A DNA stretch of 64,000 bases from the NCBI RefSeq assembly GCF_014638355.1, contig NZ_BMFK01000005.1, forward strand, positions 1 through 64,000, in the 5' to 3' direction. This DNA is from Priestia taiwanensis. Lineage in GTDB: Bacteria; Bacillota; Bacilli; Bacillales; Bacillaceae_G. Below are positions 14,919-23,568 of the stretch, one piece after another; position 1 is the stretch's first letter; each line of letters opens with the position of its first letter. The notes beneath the pieces are model-generated. The model ran no database searches. It was not told where the DNA came from and saw nothing but the letters and a program-made list of their open reading frames with translations. A program made the position numbers and the translations under genes.

Positions 14919-15356
14919 TTATCCTTCGTATGATTTAATTTTGTTCACACGATTTTCGTGACGCCCACCTTCAAATTCTGTTGTTAACCAAATTTTTGCA
15001 ATATCACGCGCAAGACCAGCTCCAATTACACGTTCTCCCATTGCTAACATATTTGTATCATTATGTTCCCTCGTCGCCTTTGCACTGAATGTATCATGTA
15101 CTAATGCACAGCGAATACCGTGAACTTTATTTGCAGCAATTGACATACCAATCCCTGTTCCACAAACAAGAATACCACGATCTACTTCACCTTTTGCTAC
15201 CATCTCTGCAGCTGGAAATGCATAGTCCGGATAATCAACAGACGTCCCACACTCACATCCTAAATCAACATATTCAATGTTCATTTCTTTCATTAAGTTC
15301 ATAAGTTCATTTCGAATATTCATTCCACCATGATCTGACGCGATAACTACTTTCAT
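14919..15356 (-). CDS. rpiB: Ribose-5-phosphate isomerase B
   Basis: 145 residues. Interconverts ribose-5-phosphate and ribulose-5-phosphate in the pentose phosphate pathway; B-type (RpiB/LacAB fold). The N-terminal MKVVIASDHGG, active-site Cys in GILVCGTGIGMSIAANK, and EHNDTNMLAMGERVIG are diagnostic. ATG 15356 follows GGAGGAATTATAC. The reading frame open upstream starts inside the chemoreceptor gene and is not used. It lies 23 nt after the chemoreceptor. Confidence 0.96.
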   Translation of the reverse strand: MKVVIASDHGGMNIRNELMNLMKEMNIEYVDLGCECGTSVDYPDYAFPAAEMVAKGEVDRGILVCGTGIGMSIAANKVHGIRCALVHDTFSAKATREHNDTNMLAMGERVIGAGLARDIAKIWLTTEFEGGRHENRVNKIKSYEG

Positions 15357-15379
15357 GTATAATTCCTCCACTATACTCA

Positions 15380-16660
15380 TTATTGTTGAAATGTGTTTAT
15401 TACTTTCGTTAATTCTTCCGTCTCTTCTAGCAATTCCTTCGCTAACTCTTCCACCGCTTCAATAGCTTTTGCTTGCTCTTTTGTCGCATTCATAATTTCT
15501 TGTGAACTAGCAGATGTTTCTTCTGAGACGGCGCTTACTTCTTGCACTTGGACAAACGTTTGCTCAATGCTATCCGATTGCTTCTTCGCTAATAAAGTAA
15601 TCCCTTCTACAGACTCAGCTACTTGTTTCACAGATAATGTCATATCATCTACAACTTTAAAGGTTTGAATTCCTACCTCTTGCTCATTCGTTACAACTTT
15701 GGACTGTTCTGCAATATTTGCAACTGTCTTATCAATGTCGTCTTGGATATTACGAACTAATTCACCAATTGACTGTACGGCTTGGGCACTTTGATCCGCC
15801 AATCCACGTACTTCTTCTGCAACAACAGAAAAACCTCGCCCATGCTCGCCAGCTCGTGCTGCTTCAATAGATGCATTTAACGCTAATAAATTCGTTTGAT
15901 TTGCAATATCGCCAACAAGATTTACGATATGCTGAATCTCCTTCGCCTTCTTCTCTAGGCTTCCGACTGCTTGCAAACAATAATTATTATTCTCTACTAA
16001 TTGCTCAATTCCCTTTAACAAATGGTGAATCGACGTTGTTGACTCTTCTAAATTTTCCAACATTTTAGATGAGAGATTTTGCGAATGAACAGCTTCCTGT
16101 TGCATCTTCTGTGAATAAGAAAGTACTTCATCCATCCGCTCTGTTGTTGATTGAATAGATAACGCTGAACTTTCTGCCCCACCAGCAATCTCTTGCATCG
16201 CATATGCAATATTTTCAGCTTGCTTCGATGCAAATCCAGCTTCATGCGACATACCTTTTACTTTGTCATTTGTAAGAATAATTGTTTGCTCCAACTTATA
16301 TATAACCGTTCTTAATTGGTGCACCATCTTAGAAAATCCAATGCTTAGCAATTGGATTTCATCATTGGACCTAGGAATAGCCACTTCTACACGTAAGTTT
16401 CCTTCTGCCACTTTGCTAGCAGCACTTTCTAATTTCTTTAGGGAACTCGTAATATACCCAGAGGCTAAGAACCCAAGAATTCCTGACCAAATAATCCCCA
16501 AAATGAAAATAATAGTGGTGTACGATCCTTGCGAAAAAGAAACCATGAAGTCGATATAATCATACCCAATAAAAATAAAAATTGCACTAATGGAATACGT
16601 GATAGTAGCAAGAGTCGTAATAAATAATACAATCTTCCATCTTAAACTAATGTTACGCAT
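15380..16660 (-). CDS. Methyl-accepting chemotaxis protein, short sensor
   Basis: 426 residues. Two membrane spans (about 10-35 and 47-70) enclose only a very short external loop. A HAMP-like segment (about 71-125) and a full methyl-accepting signalling domain follow, with its hairpin tip [20 protein letters not shown] and [19 protein letters not shown]. The lack of an extracellular sensing domain suggests membrane, redox or cytoplasmic signal detection rather than solute binding; the stimulus is unknown. ATG 16660 follows AAGGGGGAGAGAGAGT. It is inserted between ywlE and rpiB, neighbours in B. subtilis, so it is probably an acquired or moved gene. Confidence 0.93.
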   Translation of the reverse strand: MRNISLRWKIVLFITTLATITYSISAIFIFIGYDYIDFMVSFSQGSYTTIIFILGIIWSGILGFLASGYITSSLKKLESAASKVAEGNLRVEVAIPRSNDEIQLLSIGFSKMVHQLRTVIYKLEQTIILTNDKVKGMSHEAGFASKQAENIAYAMQEIAGGAESSALSIQSTTERMDEVLSYSQKMQQEAVHSQNLSSKMLENLEESTTSIHHLLKGIEQLVENNNYCLQAVGSLEKKAKEIQHIVNLVGDIANQTNLLALNASIEAARAGEHGRGFSVVAEEVRGLADQSAQAVQSIGELVRNIQDDIDKTVANIAEQSKVVTNEQEVGIQTFKVVDDMTLSVKQVAESVEGITLLAKKQSDSIEQTFVQVQEVSAVSEETSASSQEIMNATKEQAKAIEAVEELAKELLEETEELTKVINTFQQ

Positions 16661-16705
16661 ACTCTCTCTCCCCCTTATTGAAAGCCCATTCAAAAGATGG
16701 TTTAT

Positions 16706-17128
16706 TTAAATCATCTTTTGAATTAAGCGTTTTAACTCGTCATACGTATGACGATACATCTCTACCGTTCCCCCAAACGGATCTGAAATATCATATGGAC
16801 CTTCTCCTACAAACTCACATAATGTATGTATTCTCTTCTCTACATCTGGAAAATGATAAGCAAGAACTTGTTTATGCTGCTCCGTCATTGTTAGAATAAC
16901 ATCAGCCCATTGCATAAGCTCCTCATGTGCTTGTTGCGAAGAATGATGGAGCTCAATGCCCTCTTCTTTCAACACACTTTTCGCGTAAAAAGATGCATCT
17001 TGCTTTCCTCTTACACTAATACCTGCCGATTGCACATCAAATGCCCCGTTCCCTAGGTGACACAATAATGCAGATGCCATCGGACTTCGACATGTATTGC
17101 CAGTACAAACAAATACAACCCTCTTCAT
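16706..17128 (-). CDS. ywlE: Protein arginine phosphatase (low-molecular-weight PTP family)
   Basis: 140 residues. The phosphatase loop VCTGNTCRSP has nucleophile Cys8 and Arg14, and the general acid is in ISDPFGG. A Thr at residue 12 corresponds to the residue that gives B. subtilis YwlE its phosphoarginine specificity; tyrosine phosphatases usually have Ile there. It would oppose the McsB arginine kinase in the CtsR/Clp stress system. ATG 17128 follows GGAGGGCAGGAG. It starts a small operon with the chemoreceptor and rpiB. Confidence 0.92.
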   Translation of the reverse strand: MKRVVFVCTGNTCRSPMASALLCHLGNGAFDVQSAGISVRGKQDASFYAKSVLKEEGIELHHSSQQAHEELMQWADVILTMTEQHKQVLAYHFPDVEKRIHTLCEFVGEGPYDISDPFGGTVEMYRHTYDELKRLIQKMI

Positions 17129-17202
17129 CTCCTGCCCTCCATCTACTATACTAACATATTAACTCAGTGATAAATACTGAATATTCCCTTTTAACTATAT
17201 AC

Positions 17203-17226
17203 AAAAAAAAGAGGAAGCTCTTCCTC
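17203..17226 (-). terminator. Terminator of mntP
   Basis: GAGGAAG/CTTCCTC stem (17211-17226) followed by eight T on the minus strand. The stem overlaps the mntP stop codon. Confidence 0.85.
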
Positions 17227-17791
17227 AAATTTGACTAAAAAACAACAATTTCATGCCAAATCCGACTAACACAACACCACCAATAAGTTCGCCATATACA
17301 CCCGTCAACCGCCCTACATATCGACCAATAAATAAACCAAGCCACGTTAATAACATACTAATGGTCCCAAATAACACAATAGCTAACCAGATCTCAGCCC
17401 CGGTCATCCCTAAACTAAGTCCCACAGAAAAACTATCTATGCTGACACTAATAGAGAAGATCCATAAACCCACACCAATAGGCACTAGTCGTTTCTCCTC
17501 TTCCTTGCCAAACATAGAAAAAATCATATGGAATCCTAATCCTATTAATAAGATACTACCCACGAACATCGTAATATGACCAAGCTTATCTGATAAATAC
17601 CCACCAATTAAAATGCCGCTTAACGGCATAATCATATGAAAGAAACCAATAACAACACCAATCATCACTAATTGTCTCCTACGTAGACGAACTAGTCCCA
17701 TACCAAGCGCAACAGAAAATGCATCTGCACTTAACGCAAATGCCATAACGCTTAACGAAATAATTTCTTCTATTAGGTGAACATCACTCAT
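17225..17791 (-). CDS. mntP: Manganese efflux pump MntP
   Basis: 188 residues with six predicted membrane spans in two repeats. Each repeat carries a polar motif for metal passage: ALSADAFSVALGMG near residue 20 and SVSIDSFSVGLSLG near residue 115. It exports Mn(II). Shine-Dalgarno GGGGGGAGAAG lies just before the ATG. It sits between ywlC and ywlE, the ywlD position in B. subtilis. I do not see a yybP-ykoY Mn riboswitch in the 58-nt gap upstream, so it is probably read from the ywlC promoter. Confidence 0.94.
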   Translation of the reverse strand: MSDVHLIEEIISLSVMAFALSADAFSVALGMGLVRLRRRQLVMIGVVIGFFHMIMPLSGILIGGYLSDKLGHITMFVGSILLIGLGFHMIFSMFGKEEEKRLVPIGVGLWIFSISVSIDSFSVGLSLGMTGAEIWLAIVLFGTISMLLTWLGLFIGRYVGRLTGVYGELIGGVVLVGFGMKLLFFSQI

Positions 17792-17849
17792 CTTCTCCCC
17801 CCTAGGACGTGCTACTTCAACATATGCTCATCCTAGGGTTGTTAGAAGA

Positions 17850-18893
17850 TTAATTTTCAGAAATGAAGCGGTGTCCGCTCGCCTTTAGTAAACGATTCAT
17901 GACCGCACTGCCAATGCCTTCTGTAGGAAACTCTTCGCTATAAATAACATCTACATTACGCTCATCAAATGTTCGCAACGCATCGTATAAATGTGCTGCT
18001 ACTGTGGATAAATCATCTCGCTTCCCACAACTAAGCACAACGTCTGCGTTATAACTAGCGCATTTCTCTTCCGTTGTTAGTACCCCTACTTTCTTTCCTT
18101 CTCGCTTAGCTCTGTCCACAAGTTGCTGCATAAACGATTCGCTTCCTTGAACAATTGTTAACGGTGCATCTGGTGCATAATGGGTATATTTCATCCCCGG
18201 TGACCTAGGAGCTTCCACCTCATTTAACAAAGCAGGGTCTACCTCAACCTCTCCAGCCACTTCTTCTAACTGTTCCTTCGTTACACCACCTGGACGCAAA
18301 ATAACAATCGGTTCTACTGTACAATCCACAACTGTCGATTCCACACCCACTCCAGTTGCTCCTCCGTCCACAAGTCCCGCAATACGACCTTTTAAGTCAT
18401 CATGCACATGTTTCGCAAGTGTTGGACTTGGTTTTCCTGAACGATTCGCACTCGGTGCCGCAATTGGTAAATTTGCTTCTTTAATAAGTGCTAATGCGAT
18501 AGGGTGATCTGGCATCCTAACAGCCACTGTAGATAAACCAGCAGTTACTTTCTCGGATACACCACCCTTCTTCTCTAATACAAGTGTAAGAGGCCCTGGC
18601 CAAAAAGCTTCCATTAATTCCTTCGCCACAGACGGTACATTTTTTGTAATATGTGTAAGTTGCTCTGTTGATGCGATATGTACAATAAGAGGATTATCAC
18701 TTGGCCTTCCTTTTGCTATAAAAATCTTTTCCACCGCCTCTGTATTTGTTGCATCTGCCCCTAATCCATATACCGTTTCTGTCGGGAAGCCAATAACCTC
18801 TCCTTGTTGTAATAATTGCGCCGCCTCTTGTATTTGTGGATATTTTTCAACGTTATACACATCATTATCCACATACCATTGTTTTGTTTCCAA
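17850..18893 (-). CDS. ywlC: L-threonylcarbamoyladenylate synthase (Sua5 type)
   Basis: 347 residues. Makes the threonylcarbamoyl-AMP used for t6A modification of tRNA. The N-terminal YrdC domain has FPTETVYGLGADA, KGRPSDNPLIVHI and SANRSGKPSPT; the C-terminal Sua5 domain (about 245-347) includes PGMKYTHYAPDAPL. The start is the TTG at 18893 (METKQW..), with AAAAAGGA 11 nt upstream. The GTG three codons earlier overlaps the Shine-Dalgarno and is unlikely. The first codons and the upstream region lie in a dense group of DnaA boxes. Confidence 0.93.
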   Translation of the reverse strand: METKQWYVDNDVYNVEKYPQIQEAAQLLQQGEVIGFPTETVYGLGADATNTEAVEKIFIAKGRPSDNPLIVHIASTEQLTHITKNVPSVAKELMEAFWPGPLTLVLEKKGGVSEKVTAGLSTVAVRMPDHPIALALIKEANLPIAAPSANRSGKPSPTLAKHVHDDLKGRIAGLVDGGATGVGVESTVVDCTVEPIVILRPGGVTKEQLEEVAGEVEVDPALLNEVEAPRSPGMKYTHYAPDAPLTIVQGSESFMQQLVDRAKREGKKVGVLTTEEKCASYNADVVLSCGKRDDLSTVAAHLYDALRTFDERNVDVIYSEEFPTEGIGSAVMNRLLKASGHRFISEN

Positions 18894-19242
18894 TATTAAC
18901 ACGTCCTTTTTACCCTTTATTCATCTATATTTTTTTCCTTTTAAAAAAACAAACAACTTTTATCCACAAAATGTGGATAAAAGTTGTTAAACTGTGGATA
19001 TGTTTGTGCATAAGTCACATACTAGCAAAAGACTATTTTTCTGTTGCTTAGCTGCCTGATAATGCTCAATTTCTTGAATAGATTCTGGTAAATCATACTC
19101 TTCTATGCTTATAAATCCAAATTCTTCGAAGAAATGAATTGTCGCTGAACCTTTCGTTACTAAATACACACAGTTTATCTCTTTTTGTCGTAACAACGAT
19201 AATACGTATGAAAAAAACTTTATAAATACCATTTTATCCACA
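18853..19242. promoter_or_regulatory. DnaA-box cluster at the ywlC 5' end
   Basis: Six exact matches to TTATNCACA: plus orientation at 18853-18861, 18865-18873, 18960-18968 and 19234-19242; minus orientation at 18972-18980 and 19005-19013. A near match (TGTGGATAT) is at 18993-19001. From memory, ChIP work in B. subtilis listed the ywlC region among stable DnaA-binding sites outside oriC, so this looks conserved. It may titrate DnaA or regulate ywlC. Confidence 0.7.
18943..18988 (-). terminator. Terminator of the GNAT gene, arms are DnaA boxes
   Basis: Perfect 17-bp stem (18952-18968 with 18972-18988), 3-nt loop, then seven T on the minus strand. It overlaps the stop codon of the acetyltransferase gene. 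The arms contain TTATCCACA and its complement. Confidence 0.88.
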
Positions 19243-19439
19243 GTTGCGGAAAATACAAAGGTTTTTAATAAACAATTTTTCTCTACTTGTTCATACCCAA
19301 TTGTCCCGATGACCTGATCATCGTGGCACACAAGAAAAAAAGGCGATATACTTCCACCTTCCTTTCTTTTCTTATCTTCTCCTAAAAAACGATACAACGC
19401 TTCTCTATCTTCTACTAATCCTTCTCGCATTACATACAT
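18987..19439 (-). CDS. GNAT-family N-acetyltransferase-like protein
   Basis: 150 residues, similar in position and layout to B. subtilis YwlB. It has the GNAT pattern: an N-terminal helix with REGLVEDREALYRFL, central strand FFLVCHDDQVIGTIGYEQ, then LKTFVFSATVDK and a C-terminal FFEEFGFISIEEYDLP, which is the usual ending of the fold. The Q/RxxGxG acetyl-CoA loop is poorly conserved, so activity is uncertain and the substrate is unknown. ATG 19439 follows AAAAAGGTGGAGAGAG. It lies between spoIIR and ywlC. Confidence 0.75.
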   Translation of the reverse strand: MYVMREGLVEDREALYRFLGEDKKRKEGGSISPFFLVCHDDQVIGTIGYEQVEKNCLLKTFVFSATVDKMVFIKFFSYVLSLLRQKEINCVYLVTKGSATIHFFEEFGFISIEEYDLPESIQEIEHYQAAKQQKNSLLLVCDLCTNISTV

Positions 19440-19503
19440 ACTCTCTCCACCTTTTTAGTTAGATACTTACATATATGATAGAGAGAGTAATTATATTCTA
19501 GTA

Positions 19504-20166
19504 TTAAAAAAGAGAGTCCAGCAAATCTTTAAAGAAAAAGCGTACCTCTACTTCTTTTGGCTCTTCATCACGTATAATATCTTCTTGATTAACTAGTGAT
19601 TCTTGTTCTTCTAGCTGTTCTACCGGTACTTCTCCTTTTACTTCACTTGCTTCTACACTTGGCACTGCTTCTCCATTTGAGAAATCAAGAAAACATAATG
19701 GAGGAAATAATACACACCACCAGTTCGCACCTTTCGCTTCTCCTAACGTAATGAGAATAGCTTCATAATTACCTGCCGGATATACAAATTGACCGTACAT
19801 CTTTGTCGGAAATGCAACTTGCTCGTTATATTGAACCGTAAATGACTGTTCGATCCCTTCATCACGTAACGTACTCTCTACAATCTTTTCGATCTTATCA
19901 ATACTTTCTTTCATCACGCGTCTACCTTCTTCAATAGAACGCAAATCTTTCACCCATTCGGTAATGTTAGCATTCACACGATCACGAACAATACGTTTCA
20001 ATGCCTGATCCGTTTCTGAATCGCTATTCGCCAAAATCCGAAGACGAATTGCCTCATCTGGAATCACCTTAAATTCACTCGCTCTCACATATTCTCTCCC
20101 AAAATATGAAAATAGGTTTGCACCTATAACTATCAAAACAAAAAAGCTAATCACATATTTTTTCAT
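19504..20166 (-). CDS. spoIIR: Stage II sporulation protein R
   Basis: 220 residues. A forespore-secreted signal that activates SpoIIGA, which then processes pro-sigma-E in the mother cell. A signal peptide (about 1-25) is followed by the conserved SpoIIR core: DEAIRLRILANSDSETDQALKRIVRD, FPTKMYGQFVYPAGNYEAILITLGEAKGANWWCVLFPPLCF in sequence order. A negatively charged tail (about 160-220) is species-variable. ATG 20166 follows AGGGTGGAC; an upstream GTG seven codons earlier is rejected. Sigma-F control is expected from the family; I did not identify a confident sigma-F promoter. Confidence 0.95.
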   Translation of the reverse strand: MKKYVISFFVLIVIGANLFSYFGREYVRASEFKVIPDEAIRLRILANSDSETDQALKRIVRDRVNANITEWVKDLRSIEEGRRVMKESIDKIEKIVESTLRDEGIEQSFTVQYNEQVAFPTKMYGQFVYPAGNYEAILITLGEAKGANWWCVLFPPLCFLDFSNGEAVPSVEASEVKGEVPVEQLEEQESLVNQEDIIRDEEPKEVEVRFFFKDLLDSLF

Positions 20167-20296
20167 GTCCACCCTGTCCCCCTTCACTAGCTACAGTATG
20201 AACAATTCTAGCTCCTTCTAAACCAAATCTATAAAACTATTTTTTAGATATATATAAATATACAAAATAACTATTCCTTTTCAAAAACGAGCCCCA

Positions 20297-20324
20297 CAAA
20301 AAAAAGGACTCTTTAGAATCCTTT
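20297..20324 (-). terminator. Terminator of prmC
   Basis: 9-bp stem with one GU pair (20303-20311 with 20316-20324), overlapping the prmC stop and followed by eight T on the minus strand. Confidence 0.85.
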
Positions 20325-21176
20325 TTCCATGAAGACCATACGATCCTTCCCGTTTATATCAAAGACAACGTTAACATATGCATCAGGGAACGTCATTTGA
20401 AGCAACGTTTTCACATCGCCTCCTTGGCCATGACCAACTTCAAATGCAACAATTGCCTGCTCTTTTAGAACAAGTGGTAATTCATCCATGAAACGACGAT
20501 AGAAATCTAATCCATCAACCCCACCAACAAGTGCTCGCTCAGGTTCGTAATCTTTTACAACCGGTGAAAGGCCCATATATTCTTCTACTGGTATATATGG
20601 TGGATTAGACACAACAATGTCTAACTTCTGTCCTTTTTGAATAAAAGGCTGTAATAAATCACCATGAATAAATGTCACATCGACCCCTAAATTAGTTGCA
20701 TTACATGTCGCTACTTCCAATGATTCTTGCGCAATATCAACAGTTGATACATGTAACTGTTGGTTTTCTAACGCTAATGTAATGGAGATAGCACCACTAC
20801 CTGTACCAATATCCGCCACTTGTAGCGTTTCTTCTCGTGAGAATAACCGTTTAATACGCTCTAACACACCTAGCACCAATTCTTCCGTTTCCGGTCTTGG
20901 AATTAGCACTTCTTCATTCACATGAAATTTTCGTCCATAAAAATACTCATAGCCAATTAAATATTGGATAGGTATTCCTTGTATATGTTCTTCTACATAA
21001 TGCATGAATTTTTCTTGTTGATCGGCTGTTAATTGTTCATGCAAATTCATTAATAATCCTGTTCGATTCGTTTCAAGCAAATGGCATAACAAGATTTCGC
21101 CCGCATTTTGATCTCGATTTGCTTCTTGTAAAAAAGAAGAAGCCCAGTTCAGGGCTTCGATTACTTTTTGACTCAT
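20313..21176 (-). CDS. prmC: Peptide chain release factor N5-glutamine methyltransferase
   Basis: 287 residues. Methylates the Gln of the GGQ motif of release factors. The N-terminal helical domain (1-80) precedes a SAM-dependent methyltransferase with [15 protein letters not shown] (SAM binding) and the catalytic [18 protein letters not shown] is also conserved. The ATG overlaps the prfA stop by 4 nt (ATGA), so the enzyme is translationally coupled to its substrate gene. Confidence 0.97.
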   Translation of the reverse strand: MSQKVIEALNWASSFLQEANRDQNAGEILLCHLLETNRTGLLMNLHEQLTADQQEKFMHYVEEHIQGIPIQYLIGYEYFYGRKFHVNEEVLIPRPETEELVLGVLERIKRLFSREETLQVADIGTGSGAISITLALENQQLHVSTVDIAQESLEVATCNATNLGVDVTFIHGDLLQPFIQKGQKLDIVVSNPPYIPVEEYMGLSPVVKDYEPERALVGGVDGLDFYRRFMDELPLVLKEQAIVAFEVGHGQGGDVKTLLQMTFPDAYVNVVFDINGKDRMVFMEKGF

Positions 21177-22243
21177 TCTGTCGCTGCTTCCATCTTTTGT
21201 GCTTGGTCTTCCATGATAAGGGCGTTAATAACGTCTTCTAACTTCCCTTGTAGGATTTGATCTAGCTTCTGAATTGTTAAGCCAATGCGATGATCCGTCA
21301 CACGGTTTTGCGGGAAATTATATGTGCGAATACGTTCTGAACGGTCACCCGTACCAACTGCCGCTTTACGGTTCTGAGCATATTCTGCTTGCGCTTCTTG
21401 TTGCATTTTATCGTAAATACGAGCACGTAATACTTTCATTGCTTTTTCTTTGTTCTTAATTTGAGATTTCTCATCCTGACACGATACAACTGTACCAGTA
21501 GGTAAATGTGTTAAACGAACAGCCGACATTGTCGTGTTAACACTTTGTCCACCAGGACCACTTGAGCAGAATGTATCTACGCGGATATCTTTATCGTGAA
21601 GCTCAAGCTCTACTTCTTCTGCTTCCGGTAATACTGCTACTGTTGCTGTCGATGTATGGATACGGCCACCAGATTCCGTTTCTGGAACACGTTGTACACG
21701 ATGCGCACCGTTTTCGAATTTCATCTTCGAATACGCACCTTTACCATTAATCATGAAAATAATCTCTTTATAGCCACCAATTCCTGTATAGCTCGCTTCG
21801 ATTACTTCTGACTTCCAGCCTTGAGATTCTGCATAACGACTATACATACGGTATAGGTCACCAGCGAATAATGCTGCCTCGTCTCCACCAGCAGCACCAC
21901 GAATTTCAATAATAACGTTCTTGTCATCATTTGGGTCTTTCGGAAGAAGTAACACATTCAAGCGTTCTGATAGTGCTTTGTATTGTCCTTCTAATTCAGA
22001 CAATTCTTCTTTTACCATTTCGCGCATCTCTGCATCTAATTTATCTTCGAGCATTGCTTTTGCATCCATTAATTGTTCATGAACACCTTTATATTCACGG
22101 TACGTTTCTACCGTTTCTTGTATATCAGATTGTTCCTTCGAATATTCACGAAGTTTCTTTGAATCATTTATAATTTCAGGGTCACTTAATAATTCATTTA
22201 ACTTATCATAGCGGTCTTCAACAGCTTGTAAACGATCTAACAT
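21173..22243 (-). CDS. prfA: Peptide chain release factor 1
   Basis: 356 residues. Reads UAA and UAG stop codons and triggers peptide release. The anticodon-like PET motif is in RVPETESGG and the catalytic GGQ is in [15 protein letters not shown] 22243 follows GTTGAGGTGAGAGCT; the open frame upstream lacks a ribosome binding site. It overlaps prmC downstream by 4 nt. Gene order tdk-prfA-prmC-spoIIR matches B. subtilis. Confidence 0.98.
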   Translation of the reverse strand: MLDRLQAVEDRYDKLNELLSDPEIINDSKKLREYSKEQSDIQETVETYREYKGVHEQLMDAKAMLEDKLDAEMREMVKEELSELEGQYKALSERLNVLLLPKDPNDDKNVIIEIRGAAGGDEAALFAGDLYRMYSRYAESQGWKSEVIEASYTGIGGYKEIIFMINGKGAYSKMKFENGAHRVQRVPETESGGRIHTSTATVAVLPEAEEVELELHDKDIRVDTFCSSGPGGQSVNTTMSAVRLTHLPTGTVVSCQDEKSQIKNKEKAMKVLRARIYDKMQQEAQAEYAQNRKAAVGTGDRSERIRTYNFPQNRVTDHRIGLTIQKLDQILQGKLEDVINALIMEDQAQKMEAATE

Positions 22244-22337
22244 AGCTCTCACCTCAACTCTTTTATACACATTCTAATATTTTATATTATAGTTCATTTT
22301 TTACGTCAAAATCAATCACAGTAGTAATTGTGCTTCC

Positions 22338-22913
22338 TTACTTTGGTACTTCATGACAATGACGACAACGTGGTTCATATGACTCCGAAGCACCGACTAA
22401 AATAATTGGATCATGGAATGATGCTGGCTTCTCGTTAATTAGACGTTGCGTACGACTTGCAGGCGAACCACACTTCGAACAAACAGCTTGTAACTTCGTT
22501 ACATGTTCTGCAACTGCCATTAAGTTCGGAACTTGACCAAACGGTAAACCACGGAAGTCTTGATCTAATCCGGCTGTAATGACACGATGTCCTTTGTCCG
22601 CAAGAATTTGGACAACCCCTAACACTTCATCATCAAAAAACTGCACTTCATCAATTGCTACTACTTCAACATCTGGTGTAACGCGTTTCAAAATTTCCTT
22701 TGAATTCGGAACCGCAATTGCCTCTACCTTTGTCCCATTATGCGAAACAACGTCTTGATCGCTATAACGATTATCGACGCATGGCTTAAACGTCATTGAT
22801 TTTTGTTTGGCAAACTGCGTACGCTTCACGCGACGGATAAGCTCTTCTGACTTTCCAGAGAACATGCTACCACAAATAACTTCTATCCATCCATTTCGCT
22901 TCATCAAGTACAT
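22338..22913 (-). CDS. tdk: Thymidine kinase
   Basis: 191 residues, type II thymidine kinase of nucleotide salvage. P-loop [16 protein letters not shown] near the N-terminus, Walker B-like [20 protein letters not shown] lasso and four zinc Cys/His positions ([18 protein letters not shown]). I chose ATG 22913 (MYLMKRNGW), which follows AGGTAGGGG; the frame is open 8 codons further but without a ribosome binding site. The gene is preceded by a leader with a strong hairpin. Confidence 0.96.
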   Translation of the reverse strand: MYLMKRNGWIEVICGSMFSGKSEELIRRVKRTQFAKQKSMTFKPCVDNRYSDQDVVSHNGTKVEAIAVPNSKEILKRVTPDVEVVAIDEVQFFDDEVLGVVQILADKGHRVITAGLDQDFRGLPFGQVPNLMAVAEHVTKLQAVCSKCGSPASRTQRLINEKPASFHDPIILVGASESYEPRCRHCHEVPK

Positions 22914-23084
22914 CAAACAAACCCCTACCTTCTTCATTAACTCAATCTATTTAAAAAGAACAAAGCGTCCTTATTCCTAATACAATGCCGCTTTCTTTTA
23001 TTCTTCCCACTCCTTATTATGGAAGGAAATCCTACGAAGCCATTCCTCGCCAATAAGGATGCTCGCTTTCTCTTTTCTAGCATA

Positions 23085-23125
23085 AGAAAGGAAGCAAAAG
23101 GACCTATTCCTTCCGCTTCCTTTCT
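23085..23125 (-). other. 18-bp hairpin in the tdk leader
   Basis: 11-bp perfect outer stem (23085-23095 with 23115-23125, AGAAAGGAAGC) continuing into a 7-bp inner stem (two GU pairs) and a 5-nt loop. There is no T-run, so it is not an intrinsic terminator. Its role is unknown. Confidence 0.7.
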
Positions 23126-23167
23126 CACCTGACTCTTTACAAGTAAGGTTGCATAGGTTTTCTCTTT

Positions 23168-23203
23168 CAAAAAAAAACAGGCAAGAGAACGAACGCTTGC
23201 CTG
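23168..23203 (-). terminator. Terminator of rpmE
   Basis: 8-bp stem CAGGCAAG (23178-23185 with 23196-23203) flanked by AAA/TTT and followed by nine T on the minus strand. Confidence 0.88.
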
Positions 23204-23217
23204 CTTTTAGACACTTA

Positions 23218-23418
23218 TTACTTAAGGCCGTATTTTTTATTGAATCGGTCTACGCGGCCATCAGCGCTAGCAAACTTCTGACGTCCAGTGTAGAATGGAT
23301 GACATTCTGAACAAACCTCAACGCGGATTTCTTCTTTTACAGATCCTGTTGTAAATTCGTTACCACATGCACATTTAACCATACTTGCTTTATAGTTTGG
23401 ATGAATTCCTGATTTCAT
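23218..23418 (-). CDS. rpmE: Ribosomal protein L31, zinc-binding form
   Basis: 66 residues. Large-subunit protein that bridges to the small subunit. It is the zinc (C+) type: Cys in KCACGNEF and Cys/His in [11 protein letters not shown]. The C+ form is replaced by the zinc-free paralogue (ytiA/rpmE2) when zinc is scarce, so this copy serves as a zinc reservoir in Bacillus. Shine-Dalgarno GGAAGGAGATG precedes the ATG. It sits between rho and tdk, the canonical position. Confidence 0.98.
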   Translation of the reverse strand: MKSGIHPNYKASMVKCACGNEFTTGSVKEEIRVEVCSECHPFYTGRQKFASADGRVDRFNKKYGLK

Positions 23419-23568
23419 TACTTTTCATCTCCTTCCGCCCTGAATCATGTTGAAACAGAGTTATCTACTCCATTTAAGAGTAAAACACATATGAGCAAAT
23501 TATAACAAGTGATTTACTCTTTTGCAACTCCCTCTTTTTATGAAATAGAGGAAATATCATGTAATCAT

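Larger units (their letters stand above)
22914..23217 (-). other. Structured rpmE-tdk intergenic region
   Basis: No gene I believe in. It holds the rpmE terminator (23168-23203), a very stable hairpin at 23085-23125 and a purine-rich leader leading to tdk. I do not recognise a T-box, riboswitch or L31 autoregulatory site. Confidence 0.5.

Noticed and set aside
22937..23170. 77-codon minus-strand ORF between rpmE and tdk
   Set aside because: It starts at a TTG inside the terminator T-run, has no ribosome binding site and its sequence is that of the hairpin region.
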